NCBI RefSeq assembly: GCF_000218875.1 | Contig: NC_015709.1 | Location: forward strand, 1,925,866-1,989,865 | Length of the DNA stretch: 64,000 bases | Direction: 5' to 3' | Source: Zymomonas mobilis subsp. pomaceae ATCC 29192 | GTDB lineage: Bacteria > Pseudomonadota > Alphaproteobacteria > Sphingomonadales > Sphingomonadaceae | In this document: piece by piece, positions 1-8,429 of the stretch | Layout: every line of letters begins with the position of its first letter | How positions within the stretch are numbered: position 1 is the first letter of the stretch | Notes under the pieces: generated by a model | Database searches by the model: none | What the model was told of the DNA's origin: nothing | The model's input: the letters and a program-made list of their open reading frames with translations, nothing else | Translations under genes and position numbers: made by a program

Positions 1-31
1 AGACGTTATCGAAGCCAAAGACGTCAAATAA
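1..31 (+). CDS. 3' end of an upstream gene (partial)
   Basis: Only the last nine codons are inside the window, reading DVIEAKDVK followed by TAA at 29-31. A strong hairpin follows 37 bases later, which fits the end of a transcription unit. The fragment is too short to name the product. Confidence 0.5.
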   Translation, partial: DVIEAKDVK

Positions 32-68
32 CCTTTTCAACGAAAGACATTACCTTTCATTTTTATAA

Positions 69-102
69 AAAAAAGGGTGATATTTAAATATCACCCTTTT
101 TT
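69..102. terminator. Bidirectional Rho-independent terminator
   Basis: A-rich bases, then GGGTGATATTTA pairing with TAAATATCACCC, then a T-run. A/T runs flank the stem on both sides, so it can end the upstream + gene and the convergent purEK operon. Confidence 0.8.
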
Positions 103-119
103 GATGGATAAGGCTGTAT

Positions 120-1208
120 TTAGAAAATACGCCGACTAAGCTTGGTGTAATGCCCCATTTTTCTACCCGGACGGGGCGTTCCTTTACCGTAAATGTGAAG
201 ATATTCATTTTTATGGGACAGAATTTTTTCCCATGTGTTAATCTGTGTGCCGATAAGATTTTTCATCTCCACTTTTTCGGCTGTAAGGGCAGTACTGCCC
301 AAAGGTAGGCCACAGATTGCTCGAATATGATTTTCGAATTGTGAAGTTTCTGATCCTTCAATAGTCCAGTGACCGCTATTATGGACACGGGGTGCCATTT
401 CATTAAAAATGGGGCCAAATTGCGTCGCAAAAAACTCTACGGCCAATACACCAACATAACCTAGTGAATCTGCAATTTTATGGGTTGCCTTGATAGCAGC
501 ATCGGCTTGTTGTTGGATAAATTCATTGGCGGGCACAACTGAGTGCGCTAATATACCTTTATTATGCGTGTTGACAGGAACGTCCCATGTCAAAAATTGG
601 CCGTCGGCATTACGGACGGCAATGACAGAAAATTCATATTCAAATCTGACCATGCCTTCTAAAACGGCTTGTTTTACAGATAAGCTATTCCATATTTCGG
701 CCAAATGGGCATCAGTCATTTTCTTGACAGGAAATTGCCCTCGGCCATCATAGCCTTGGGTGCGCTGCTTTAAAATTGCAGGAACCCCTAATTCCAAAAG
801 CGCGTAGGATAATTCCTTGGCAGAGTTAACAGCGCGAAAAGGTGCAGGTCTAATGCCTTGTTCGGCCGCATAATTTTTTTCAACCAAGCGATCCTGAGCA
901 ATTTGCAAAGCACGCGGCGGGGGGTAAACCGGCATCTGTTTCGAAAGGTCAATAAGAGGTTCAGCCGGGATGTTTTCGAATTCATAGGTCAGAACATCGA
1001 CTGTTGCCGCAAATTCATTCAACTTATCACTATCGCCATAGTCACCGACGAAGCTTTTTGCCGCAACAATATTCGCAGGTCCGTGCTGATTAGGCGCGTA
1101 AATATGACAAAAATAGCCTAACTGTATAGCTGCAATGGCCATCATCTGGCCTAATTGGCCATTACCGATAATACCAATTTTAGATCCGGGCGGAAATGTT
1201 TTAGTCAT
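120..1208 (-). CDS. purK: N5-carboxyaminoimidazole ribonucleotide synthase PurK
   Basis: ATP-grasp enzyme of purine synthesis that carboxylates aminoimidazole ribonucleotide with ATP and bicarbonate to give N5-CAIR, the substrate of PurE. The 362-residue length is normal. The N-terminus has the PurK nucleotide-fold signature [12 protein letters not shown], and the ATP-grasp core contains [14 protein letters not shown] and [18 protein letters not shown]. The start ATG overlaps the purE stop as ATGA, so the two are translationally coupled in one operon transcribed leftward. The hairpin at 69-102 follows. Cytosolic. Confidence 0.95.
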   Translation of the reverse strand: MTKTFPPGSKIGIIGNGQLGQMMAIAAIQLGYFCHIYAPNQHGPANIVAAKSFVGDYGDSDKLNEFAATVDVLTYEFENIPAEPLIDLSKQMPVYPPPRALQIAQDRLVEKNYAAEQGIRPAPFRAVNSAKELSYALLELGVPAILKQRTQGYDGRGQFPVKKMTDAHLAEIWNSLSVKQAVLEGMVRFEYEFSVIAVRNADGQFLTWDVPVNTHNKGILAHSVVPANEFIQQQADAAIKATHKIADSLGYVGVLAVEFFATQFGPIFNEMAPRVHNSGHWTIEGSETSQFENHIRAICGLPLGSTALTAEKVEMKNLIGTQINTWEKILSHKNEYLHIYGKGTPRPGRKMGHYTKLSRRIF

Positions 1209-1741
1209 AAGGCAATCCTTGGCGTGTCACTTGGCATATCAGGCACATCAGCAGTTTGACGATGACGCCATTCCTCTAATCGCTTGGCCAGTGCTGCATC
1301 ATTATTGGCAAGCATGGCTGCTGATATTAAAGCGGCATTGATAGCACCTGCTCGACCGATCGCAAGGGTACCAACGGGAATACCAGCCGGCATCTGTACT
1401 ATAGAAAGGAGGCTATCCATTCCGTTTAAGGCTTTTGATTGCACCGGAACACCAAAAACAGGCAGCCTTGTAATAGCCGCTGCCATGCCCGGCAAATGTG
1501 CCGCCCCTCCAGCACCAGCAATCACCCCTTTAAAACCGTTGTCTACCAAAGAACCGACATAATCATACAGCCGTTTGGGTGTACGATGGGCAGAAATAAT
1601 CCTTGTTTCATAGGGAATGCCCAAGGCTTCTAGGGTATCCGCTGCATGATGCATTGTTTCCCAATCTGACTGGCTACCCATAATCAAGGCAATGACGGGG
1701 GGTATATCTTGTTCATTTATTTTAGATGGCTGATGGTTCAT
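1205..1741 (-). CDS. purE: N5-CAIR mutase PurE (class I)
   Basis: Catalyses N5-CAIR to CAIR in purine biosynthesis. Class I PurE hallmarks are visible: [10 protein letters not shown] near residue 21, SAHRTP near 50 (with the catalytic His) and [11 protein letters not shown] near 76. The protein has 178 residues, slightly above the usual ~165 because of a short N-terminal extension. It is the first gene of the purE-purK operon and overlaps purK by 4 bases. The 247-base gap to the divergent ubiA must hold both promoters. Confidence 0.95.
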   Translation of the reverse strand: MNHQPSKINEQDIPPVIALIMGSQSDWETMHHAADTLEALGIPYETRIISAHRTPKRLYDYVGSLVDNGFKGVIAGAGGAAHLPGMAAAITRLPVFGVPVQSKALNGMDSLLSIVQMPAGIPVGTLAIGRAGAINAALISAAMLANNDAALAKRLEEWRHRQTADVPDMPSDTPRIAL

Positions 1742-1988
1742 TGGTTTTTTCCGGGTCGAAATTGGCCCTTGCAGGCAATAAAAATGAATCCTGTAATTTT
1801 TTACAGAAGCTCTAGGACATGATAGTTAAAGCGGCAATTGCTGATATCGGGATTATGTCTTTAAATTCATATTAATTTCATCAGATAGCGCTTTTTTTAT
1901 AAGGAATAGCCAATTTATAATAAGGAAAGACTATAATTCCCTGTTTTTCTGGTAGCCTATTTTTACTAAATTTTTTTAAGGCAACGTT

Positions 1989-2924
1989 GTGTCGGTAGAG
2001 TCAGATTCTCAAATCGTTTCAGATAGCGAGGTAAAAGGGTTGATAAGCCGTCTCCCTAAAAAGGTGAGGGCTTATGTTTCCTTAGCAAGAGCCGATCGCC
2101 CTATTGGAAGTTGGTTACTATTTTGGCCCGGTGCAGCTGCTGTCGCCTTGTCCGGCGGTTTGATAACCAACTGGTTTTTATTACCTGCCCTCTTGCTGGG
2201 CTCTTTTTTGATGCGTTCTGCAGGCTGTATTTATAATGATATTGTTGACCGTGACTTGGATAAAAAAGTAGCGCGGACATGGAATCGACCGCTGGCCTCT
2301 GGTATAATTTCACTTAAATCAGCGTATCTCTTTTTGGGCATACTTTGTTTAGCAGGCTTGGGCTGCCTAAGTGTTTTTAATAATATTGCCCGCTGGGTCG
2401 CTATAGCCAGCCTTTTATTAGTCGCCATTTATCCTTTTATGAAAAGGATCAGCTGGTGGCCCCAAGCATGGCTTGGCTTAGTTTTTAGTTGGGCTGCTTT
2501 GGTTGGCGGTATAGGTGTTCGACATTATTTAGATCCTGCTACGCTTTCTCTTTATCTCGGCAGTATTTTCTGGGTCATCGGTTTTGATACCATTTATGCT
2601 ATTCAGGATATTGAGGACGATGCCTTGGCCGGTATTAAATCCTCTGCCCGCGCTTTAAAAAATCATATTCGGGCTGGTATTGCTGTATTTTATAGTTTGG
2701 CGTTGCTGTTTTGGGGCATAGCCTTGTGGTTAATACAGCCACAATTTTTAGCTTTAGTCGCGTTATTTCCATTAGCTTGTCACTTTTTATGGCAAGTTAT
2801 GACCTTAGATACCAAAAATGGTAACAATGCTCTTTTAAGATTTCGATCAAATCGTGAAGCTGGGTTTTTATTATTTTTAGCCTGTAGCACCATCGGAATG
2901 GTAGGCATATTTTATCTAAGATAG
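1989..2924 (+). CDS. ubiA: 4-hydroxybenzoate polyprenyltransferase UbiA
   Basis: Integral membrane prenyltransferase that attaches the polyprenyl chain to 4-hydroxybenzoate in ubiquinone synthesis. The first Asp-rich motif is NDIVDRDLDKKVARTWNRP, the second is DTIYAIQDIEDD, and many hydrophobic membrane segments surround them. At 311 residues it is of family length. The start is GTG at 1989, just after an A/G-poor leader, so the exact start is moderately certain. It is monocistronic, divergent from purE, and followed by a long degenerate spacer. Confidence 0.92.
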   Translation: MSVESDSQIVSDSEVKGLISRLPKKVRAYVSLARADRPIGSWLLFWPGAAAVALSGGLITNWFLLPALLLGSFLMRSAGCIYNDIVDRDLDKKVARTWNRPLASGIISLKSAYLFLGILCLAGLGCLSVFNNIARWVAIASLLLVAIYPFMKRISWWPQAWLGLVFSWAALVGGIGVRHYLDPATLSLYLGSIFWVIGFDTIYAIQDIEDDALAGIKSSARALKNHIRAGIAVFYSLALLFWGIALWLIQPQFLALVALFPLACHFLWQVMTLDTKNGNNALLRFRSNREAGFLLFLACSTIGMVGIFYLR

Positions 2925-3227
2925 CGCTGTTCTTTATAAGGATTGATATTCCTTCCGCCCTAAAGCGCCCCATTTTCTCCAGCGAGAGGAACACGACCGA
3001 TCGTTAGAATGTGTCCTAGTCTCTGTCTGTCCGTGCGGTGTAAATTATCAAGGCCGTGAAACATCCCATAATGACGACATATTCATTTCCTTATGCCGAT
3101 TTACTATAGTTTCTGGGCAGATGTCGGTTTTCTACAGTCAGAACAAGGGTAATAACCGCTCGCCTCATTTGCTAAAAATTTGAATGTAAATTGCTAGACT
3201 TCAAGGGCGAATGTGATCTCGTCTATC

Positions 3228-3459
3228 TACGAGCATCTTTCTACCCAAATCACAGCTATAAATGCTAACCCAATAACCTGAAAGGCGTTTCAATCCATAT
3301 GGGTTTGTACAGTAGTTCGGGCGTATTTATCCTTATTTTATAGAGGCGATTGCGCTCTCTATCCTCTTTTGTAGTTCGGCTAGCGGTATCCTTCTTGCGA
3401 TATTGGGCAATATATTGAGTTGTTGAGCGACAAAATCGCTTTATCGCCTTCACTCCATC
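3228..3459 (-). pseudogene. Decayed C-terminus of an IS5-type DDE transposase
   Basis: Read on the minus strand, one frame gives AIKRF..TTQYIAQYRKKDTASRTTKEDRERNRLYKIR. This resembles the IS5-family segment before the final catalytic Glu region. After frame changes and one stop, a second frame continues NAFQVIGLAFIAVIWVERCS and ends at the stop in 3228-3230, like the hydrophobic tails of IS5 transposases. No N-terminus or terminal repeats are recognisable. The rest of the ubiA-rhlE spacer (2925-3227) shows no gene. Homology is judged by eye. Confidence 0.45.
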
Positions 3460-3489
3460 CTAAGCTGCGGGGTTTTCGGCTTAGAATTT

Positions 3490-3523
3490 CAATAAAAAAG
3501 CCTCTTCCCATCAGGAAGAGGCT
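3490..3523 (-). terminator. Terminator of the DEAD-box helicase gene
   Basis: Perfect 10-bp stem AGCCTCTTCC/GGAAGAGGCT with a 5-nt loop. On the minus strand it is followed by a six-T run. It lies 27 bases past the rhlE stop. Confidence 0.85.
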
Positions 3524-3550
3524 CTAAAAAACTAGAGAAAATAAAGAGTA

Positions 3551-4897
3551 TTAACCGCGACCAACAGCACGAACGCCTTTAATCTGAGGACGACGCGGAC
3601 GGCGTGGGCGATTACCATTACTATTATTGTTATTAAAGCCTGATTTCGGTGCCCCTGCACCATAGCCACCGCGACCGCCACGACCGCCACGACCTTCATT
3701 GCGTTCAGGACGCATCGGTGCCGGATGAGGCAGCGTTTCTTTTTCTACCACAAAATTTTCAGGCAACGGTAAAATCTGAAGTTTTACGCGGGTCAAGCGT
3801 TCAATGGAACGAAGATAGGTACGTTCATCATTCGCAACAAAGCTGATCGCCTGTCCATCACGACCCGCACGCGCTGTACGTCCAATACGATGAACATATT
3901 GTTCAGCGACATTCGGCAATTCAAAGTTGAAGACATGGCTGACACCCGGAACATCAATCCCGCGTGCGGCGATATCGGTTGCAACCAGAATTTTTAAGCG
4001 GCCATTACGGAAAGCGTTCAAAGCCCGTTCGCGTTGTGGCTGGCTTTTGTTACCATGGATAGCGGCGGCAGGAATACCGGCGGCTTCCAAATGGCGAACA
4101 ACCCGATCGGCACCATGTTTCGTCCGCGTGAAAACCAATGCCCGATCAAGACCCGGCGTACTTTTAAGCGTAATCGTTAAAAGCGCTTGTTTTTCCTGCT
4201 GATTAACAAAAACACCGAATTGTTCTACGCGTTCTGCCGTTGAAGACTGAGGCGCTACAGAAACGGTGACCGGATCCGACAGGAACTGGCTGCTTAATTC
4301 CTGAATGGACTTAGGCATTGTTGCAGAGAAGAACAACGTCTGACGCTGTTTCGGCAATAATTTGTCAATCCGACGCAATGCATGAATAAAGCCAAGATCA
4401 AGCATCTGGTCAGCTTCATCAAGAACGAAAACTTCAACGTCTTTCAGCACTAAAGCGCGCTGATCAATCAAATCTAAAAGCCGTCCTGGCGTTGCAACCA
4501 AAATATCCGTACCCCGTTCCAGCATACGGATTTGGCGACCAATGGGTACACCACCAAAAACAGAATTAACGGTCAAACGTAAATGACGTGTATAGTCATT
4601 GCAAGCCCGTGCAATCTGGCTGGCCAATTCACGGGTTGGTGATAAAATAAGCATCCGGCAACCCCGTGAAGGGCGTGCTATCGGATTAGTGGTAAGATAA
4701 TGAATAGAAGGAAGCGCAAAGGCGGCCGTTTTACCCGTACCTGTCTGGGCAATGCCGCAAAGGTCTTTACCTTCTAAAAGATGCGGAATAGCTTGTGCCT
4801 GAATAGGGGTTGGCGTTGTATAGCCTAACGCATCCAAGGCCTGAATAAGAGACGAGTCGAGACCCAAGGTTTTGAACGAAACCGGTGTTTCCGTCAT
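3551..4897 (-). CDS. rhlE: DEAD-box ATP-dependent RNA helicase, RhlE type
   Basis: Unwinds structured RNA, likely in ribosome maturation or mRNA turnover. All core motifs are present: Q-motif region near residue 30, AQTGTGKT 50-57, PTRELA 88-93, TPGR 136-139, DEAD 160-163, SAT 191-193, and HRIGRTAR 336-343. The tail from about residue 395 is Gly/Arg-rich (RGG repeats), then Asn-rich, then basic, as in RhlE-type RNA-binding tails. The 448-residue length fits. The gene is preceded by a long leader with several hairpins, consistent with post-transcriptional control known for cold-inducible helicases. Assignment to RhlE rather than CsdA/DeaD rests on length and tail. Confidence 0.88.
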   Translation of the reverse strand: MTETPVSFKTLGLDSSLIQALDALGYTTPTPIQAQAIPHLLEGKDLCGIAQTGTGKTAAFALPSIHYLTTNPIARPSRGCRMLILSPTRELASQIARACNDYTRHLRLTVNSVFGGVPIGRQIRMLERGTDILVATPGRLLDLIDQRALVLKDVEVFVLDEADQMLDLGFIHALRRIDKLLPKQRQTLFFSATMPKSIQELSSQFLSDPVTVSVAPQSSTAERVEQFGVFVNQQEKQALLTITLKSTPGLDRALVFTRTKHGADRVVRHLEAAGIPAAAIHGNKSQPQRERALNAFRNGRLKILVATDIAARGIDVPGVSHVFNFELPNVAEQYVHRIGRTARAGRDGQAISFVANDERTYLRSIERLTRVKLQILPLPENFVVEKETLPHPAPMRPERNEGRGGRGGRGGYGAGAPKSGFNNNNSNGNRPRRPRRPQIKGVRAVGRG

Positions 4898-4921
4898 AAA
4901 AGACTTTCCTGTTTTTGAAAT

Positions 4922-4989
4922 AGGCGTGAGAATACGCCTTGAATAGCGAGGTTAAACTCGCAAATAGCCTGAAAAAAAACAGGCTTGCG
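4922..4989 (-). promoter_or_regulatory. Hairpin cluster in the rhlE 5' leader
   Basis: Three hairpins sit directly upstream of the rhlE start. They are AGGCGT/ACGCCT (4922-4927 with 4934-4939), GCGAG/CTCGC (4946-4950 with 4957-4961) and AGCCTG/CAGGCT with an eight-base homopolymer loop (4966-4971 with 4980-4985). The last can extend through CGCA/TGCG (4959-4962 with 4986-4989), which would break the middle hairpin, so two mutually exclusive folds are possible. The remaining gap up to nfuA (4990-5342) holds one more hairpin, GCCCGT/ACGGGC at 5130-5146, and no convincing gene. Confidence 0.45.
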
Positions 4990-5342
4990 TGAACGGGAAA
5001 GCCTGTCGCTGCTGGGCATCTGAAGTGGAATACTGGCAACGCGCCATAGAGGAAGCCTGTTTCAACCCTCAAAATGGCAAAGACGGCTGTCAGAGATATG
5101 GCGGTGGAACACGCAAATTCCGTGCATATGCCCGTTTAGTACGGGCACAGATGCTTACAGCTATAATAATGGGCGCGAGAGGGTTAAAACGCAACCCCTT
5201 ATCCTCTTAATTAAATAAATTATTATTTTCTTTAAGAAAAATAGCCGGTCGCCCCCCAAAATAATGGAATAATTCGAAAAAATATCAAAAGCTGAAACAG
5301 ATAATCTTGATTGCAACCTGTAGCTGCACCAAATGCTATCTT

Positions 5343-5891
5343 ATGTTGATCGAAACAGAAAATACGCCGAATCCGGCGACCCTTAAATTTTTGCTCCACC
5401 GCCCTGTGATGGAGCAAGACTCTTGTTTTTTTGTCAATAAAGAGGAGGCTGCCGATTCTCCGCTTGCTGTTGCCTTATTTGATTTGGGCCCAGTGACGGG
5501 CGTTTTTTTTGGACAGGATTTTGTTTCTGTCACCGCTGAAAATCCCGGCATTTGGTCTGAACTTGAGCCCAAAGTTATTATGGTGCTGTCAGATCATTTT
5601 GAATCAGATGCCCCTCTATTTGTTAAAACTTCAGAAAAAGCTGACGCAAAGCAAGCCGAAGATAATGATATTGTTATTCAGATTAAAGATTTAATCGCGA
5701 CAAGGGTAAGACCTGCTGTTGCCCGTGACGGGGGTGACATCGTTTTTCAGAAATTCGAAGATGGTATCGTTTATCTCTCTATGCGGGGGGCCTGCTCGGG
5801 TTGTCCTTCTTCTGTGGCGACCTTAAAGCAAGGGGTTGAATCTTTATTAAAACATTTTGTGCCTGAAGTAACCGAAGTGCGGGCAATCTAG
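5343..5891 (+). CDS. Fe-S scaffold/carrier protein, Nfu type
   Basis: Carries Fe-S clusters to apo-enzymes. The N-terminal Nfu domain begins IETENTPNPATLKF. The C-terminal NifU domain carries RPAVARDGGDI and the CSGC cluster motif in ACSGCPSSVATLK. I chose ATG 5343 (182 residues) because the conserved domain begins right there; an upstream in-frame start would only add a Cys-rich stub. The stop abuts the tsaB ATG, so nfu-tsaB-rimI is an operon. Alphaproteobacterial proteins of this layout resemble mitochondrial Nfu1. Confidence 0.9.
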   Translation: MLIETENTPNPATLKFLLHRPVMEQDSCFFVNKEEAADSPLAVALFDLGPVTGVFFGQDFVSVTAENPGIWSELEPKVIMVLSDHFESDAPLFVKTSEKADAKQAEDNDIVIQIKDLIATRVRPAVARDGGDIVFQKFEDGIVYLSMRGACSGCPSSVATLKQGVESLLKHFVPEVTEVRAI

Positions 5892-6518
5892 ATGCGGCTA
5901 GTGATTGATACAGCCACTGCCGCTTGCTCTGTTGCTTTACTAGAAGGCCAAACGTTGATTGCCTGTGAAAAGGAGATGGTCGGCCGCGGCCATGCCGAGA
6001 AGCTCTTGCCCATGATTGCCGCGCTTCCTGAAAAAGGGCATGCTGACCATATTATCGTTGATTGCGGTCCCGGAAGTTTTACGGGCGTTCGCGTTGGGTT
6101 AGCCGCCGCGTTGGCCTTGGGGCTGGGTTGGGATGCGCCCGTTACCGGTTATGCTTCTACAGATTTAGTTGCGGGGGCCGTTTTTGCCAACAAACTTGAC
6201 GTATCAAATCTAACCGTAGCCTTTACGGGGGGGCATGGCGAGTTATTTATACAGTCCTTTACCCGCCTCGATAGCCCTGCGCGTTTCAAAGCCCTTACAG
6301 ACCTAGAATCTATGCGCCCGGAAGTAGCGGCAACAAGGGTGCAAGATGAAATCATTATCGGGTCAGGTGCCTCAGCCTTAATCGAAGCGCGCGGTCATGG
6401 CGAATCAGTAGAAGCTTGGCCATGGGCTGATGATGTACAATTTTTAGAAAATACTTTTGTAAATTTATCGCCGACTCCAATTTATGGACGGGCACCTGAT
6501 GCCAAAATTTCTTTATGA
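5892..6518 (+). CDS. tsaB: tRNA t6A biosynthesis protein TsaB
   Basis: Non-catalytic partner of TsaD in forming N6-threonylcarbamoyladenosine at position 37 of ANN-decoding tRNAs. The N-terminal ASKHA fold is clear: LVIDTATAACSVAL, then the conserved GPGSFTGVRVGLA near residue 58. At 208 residues it is normal to slightly short. The ATG follows the nfu stop with no gap, and the gene's own stop overlaps rimI as ATGA. TsaB beside RimI is a very common bacterial arrangement. Confidence 0.92.
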   Translation: MRLVIDTATAACSVALLEGQTLIACEKEMVGRGHAEKLLPMIAALPEKGHADHIIVDCGPGSFTGVRVGLAAALALGLGWDAPVTGYASTDLVAGAVFANKLDVSNLTVAFTGGHGELFIQSFTRLDSPARFKALTDLESMRPEVAATRVQDEIIIGSGASALIEARGHGESVEAWPWADDVQFLENTFVNLSPTPIYGRAPDAKISL

Positions 6519-6991
6519 CATTTAATAACAATGATTTTGAATTCTCAGATCGCGGTGATCTTCTTCTAGATAATGTCATGTCTATCATGACCGCGGCTTT
6601 TGATCCTTTTTATTGTGAAGCATGGAATCGTTCTCAGTGCGACGGTATGATGAAGCAGTTAGGGGTTTATTGTCTTGTTGTAACAATAAAAGAAAAACCG
6701 GCGGGTTTTTTGTTATCTCGTACTATTTTTGATGAGTCGGAACTATTATTATTAGCAGTAAGACCTGAATACCGTAAAAAAGGTGTCGCAACGGCACTCC
6801 TTAAAAAGCTTATATCAAAAGCGCATTTTGAAGACACTAAATGTATTCATCTTGAAGTTAGAGATAAAAATCCAGCCTTAGCTCTTTATTATAGCTTAGG
6901 ATTTAGAGAGGTTGGCCGTCGTATCAATTATTATAAATCGTTAAATGGTGATTTATACAATGCAATCACTCTAAGTTTAATTATAATTTAG
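6515..6991 (+). CDS. rimI: Ribosomal-protein-alanine N-acetyltransferase RimI (GNAT)
   Basis: GNAT acetyltransferase, expected to acetylate the N-terminus of ribosomal protein S18. The acetyl-CoA loop is VRPEYRKKGVATALL near residue 86, followed by HLEVRDKNPALALYYSLGF, the RimI-type C-terminal signature. The length is 158 residues. It is the last gene of the nfu-tsaB-rimI operon, overlapping tsaB by 4 bases. Its tail is noticeably AT-rich. Substrate specificity comes from family and context only. Confidence 0.85.
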   Translation: MTFNNNDFEFSDRGDLLLDNVMSIMTAAFDPFYCEAWNRSQCDGMMKQLGVYCLVVTIKEKPAGFLLSRTIFDESELLLLAVRPEYRKKGVATALLKKLISKAHFEDTKCIHLEVRDKNPALALYYSLGFREVGRRINYYKSLNGDLYNAITLSLIII

Positions 6992-7053
6992 CGGACGCCA
7001 TTTAAGGTAGTTAATAATTTTAGTTGCATTTTCTATAGAATTTGTTCAATTAT

Positions 7054-7149
7054 AAGAAGGTAAAGCGTTGGAAGGTCGACTACGGCCTTTCTTCTGGGTA
7101 AGAGCGTTAATCCAGCCCAAGAGAGACAAATGGTCTCCCACGCCTTCTT
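7054..7149 (+). ncRNA. Structured RNA element in front of mucR (unrecognised family)
   Basis: A 96-nt segment folds into a closed four-way junction. The outer helix pairs 7054-7059 with 7144-7149, 7065-7068 with 7140-7143 and 7070-7071 with 7138-7139, with small bulges at 7060-7064 and 7069. Inside are three hairpins: 7072-7078 with 7083-7089 (7 bp, 4-nt loop), 7094-7099 with 7110-7115 (6 bp, 10-nt loop) and 7123-7127 with 7133-7137 (5 bp, 5-nt loop). It ends 20 nt before the mucR ATG. Just after it, TCCT (7149-7152) can pair with AGGA in the mucR ribosome-binding site (7159-7162). This could be a cis-acting leader or a processed sRNA. I do not recognise it as a known riboswitch. Confidence 0.5.
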
Positions 7150-7169
7150 CCTAAAAAAAGGACTGTTTT

Positions 7170-7583
7170 ATGAGTGATGACAATGCTTTGTCAGAAACCC
7201 TTATTACACTAACGGCGGACATTGTTTCAGCACATGTCAGCAACAACAGTGTTTCTGTCGCTGATGTGCCCCAACTTATTCAGAATGTACATCATGCTTT
7301 GGCCGCTTTGAGTGAATCCAATGCTGAACCTGAAGCCCGTCCAGAACCTGCGGTTTCTGTCCGAGCCTCTGTAAAGCCTGATTATATCATCTGCTTGGAA
7401 GATGGTAAAAAGCTGAAAATGCTGAAACGTCATCTGGCTACGCATTATCAGTTAACGCCGGAACAATATCGCGCAAAATGGAACTTACCTGCGGATTATC
7501 CAATGGTTGCGCCCAATTATGCCGATCAGCGTCGTTCGTTAGCTAAAAAAATCGGGCTTGGTACTCAGCGTCGTAAGCGTTAA
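7170..7583 (+). CDS. mucR: MucR/Ros-family zinc-finger transcriptional regulator
   Basis: Global DNA-binding regulator of exopolysaccharide, motility and cell-cycle genes in Alphaproteobacteria. The conserved C-terminal half runs from PDYIICLEDGKKLKMLKRHLATHY to NLPADYPMVAPNYADQRRSLAKKIGLG. The single finger has Cys75, Asp78, His88 and His92, a C-D-H-H zinc site as in several Ros-like proteins. The 137-residue length fits. An AAGGA site lies 7 nt before the ATG, and a strongly folded RNA lies immediately upstream. A hairpin overlapping the stop codon terminates it. Confidence 0.92.
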   Translation: MSDDNALSETLITLTADIVSAHVSNNSVSVADVPQLIQNVHHALAALSESNAEPEARPEPAVSVRASVKPDYIICLEDGKKLKMLKRHLATHYQLTPEQYRAKWNLPADYPMVAPNYADQRRSLAKKIGLGTQRRKR

Positions 7584-7608
7584 TCTAATAAAATTAGATT
7601 AATTTTTT
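7580..7608 (+). terminator. mucR terminator
   Basis: 10-bp perfect stem TTAATCTAAT/ATTAGATTAA with a 3-nt loop and then six Ts. The 5' arm contains the mucR stop codon. Confidence 0.75.
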
Positions 7609-7845
7609 AACAAAAACAAATCGCCGCAGATAGAACAAAGTTAATATATCTTGGCTTTTATGAATAGAGACCTCATACCCTTTATTCTGTTGCGGGATTA
7701 AAATCATGGCATCGGGGGCGATGCATGTTTTTAAATTGCTAAAATAAAAGCCAATTTTATAAAGAGAAATGATTGGAGCCTGCGCCTTTCCAGCGCAGAT
7801 TTCTCTGGTTTTTATTGGGTAACAAAGAATCGACGGAGATTGGGG

Positions 7846-8274
7846 ATGCGGCAGATCAATATTGAAGCGCTTTGTGCACAAAAAGGTCTGCGCATAACGG
7901 GACAGAGACGGGTTATTGCTCGTGTCTTATCCGAGGCCGAAGATCATCCAGATGTTGAATCTCTTTATGAACGGGCCTCAGCGATTGATTCTGGAATCTC
8001 AATCGCAACGGTTTATCGTACAGTACGCTTATTTGAAGAGGCGGGCATTCTTGAACGCCATGACTTTGGTGACGGGCGCGCCCGTTATGAGGCGTCACCA
8101 GAAGACCATCATGACCATTTGATTGATGTTGAATCGGGACGTATCATCGAATTTTCTGATGATGAAATGGAAGTTTTACAAAAGATGATTGCTAAGCGTC
8201 TGGGCTATACCTTAGTCGATCATCGTTTAGAACTTTATGGCGTTCCTTTAAATCGTCAGAAAAAACTAAAATAA
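7846..8274 (+). CDS. fur: Fur-family metalloregulator
   Basis: Metal-responsive repressor. The DNA-binding helix SIATVYRTVRLFEEAGIL and the metal-site region EDHHDHLIDVESGRIIEF are clear. The C-terminal CxxC zinc motifs of E. coli Fur are absent: the sequence is DVESG where CxxCG is usual. This is common in alphaproteobacterial Fur/Mur proteins, which may sense manganese as well as iron. I chose ATG 7846 with CGGAG about 8 nt upstream; a TTG two codons earlier is less likely. The 262-base spacer after mucR holds its promoter and no convincing gene. Confidence 0.9.
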   Translation: MRQINIEALCAQKGLRITGQRRVIARVLSEAEDHPDVESLYERASAIDSGISIATVYRTVRLFEEAGILERHDFGDGRARYEASPEDHHDHLIDVESGRIIEFSDDEMEVLQKMIAKRLGYTLVDHRLELYGVPLNRQKKLK

Positions 8275-8374
8275 CCACATTATAATTTTTAAAAAATAAT
8301 TACGAATTTGTACTTTGTTGAAGTGATGTGATTCCTCTTCAATGAACCACTAACTATACCGAAAGCTGAAATAA

Positions 8375-8406
8375 AAAAGGCAGCAGGGTATAAAACCTGC
8401 TACCTT
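8375..8406 (-). terminator. bfr terminator
   Basis: On the minus strand AGGTAGCAGG pairs with CCTGCTGCCT (one G-U) and is followed by a T-run. The wobble pair makes the hairpin better on this strand than on the other. Confidence 0.75.
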
Positions 8407-8429
8407 TTCTGAAACTAATATCTTGTATC

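Noticed and set aside
3786..3811. GGAAC followed by CGTT inside rhlE
   Set aside because: The spacer is 11 bases, not the 16-17 needed for EcfG.
4767..5072. Minus-strand 101-codon ORF overlapping the rhlE start
   Set aside because: Composition is unlike protein (Phe/Ser-rich, no domain), and it overlaps the well-supported helicase start and leader hairpins.
7594..7881. Minus-strand ORF of 95 codons between mucR and fur
   Set aside because: It overlaps the fur start and mucR terminator, has no ribosome site and no recognisable domain.
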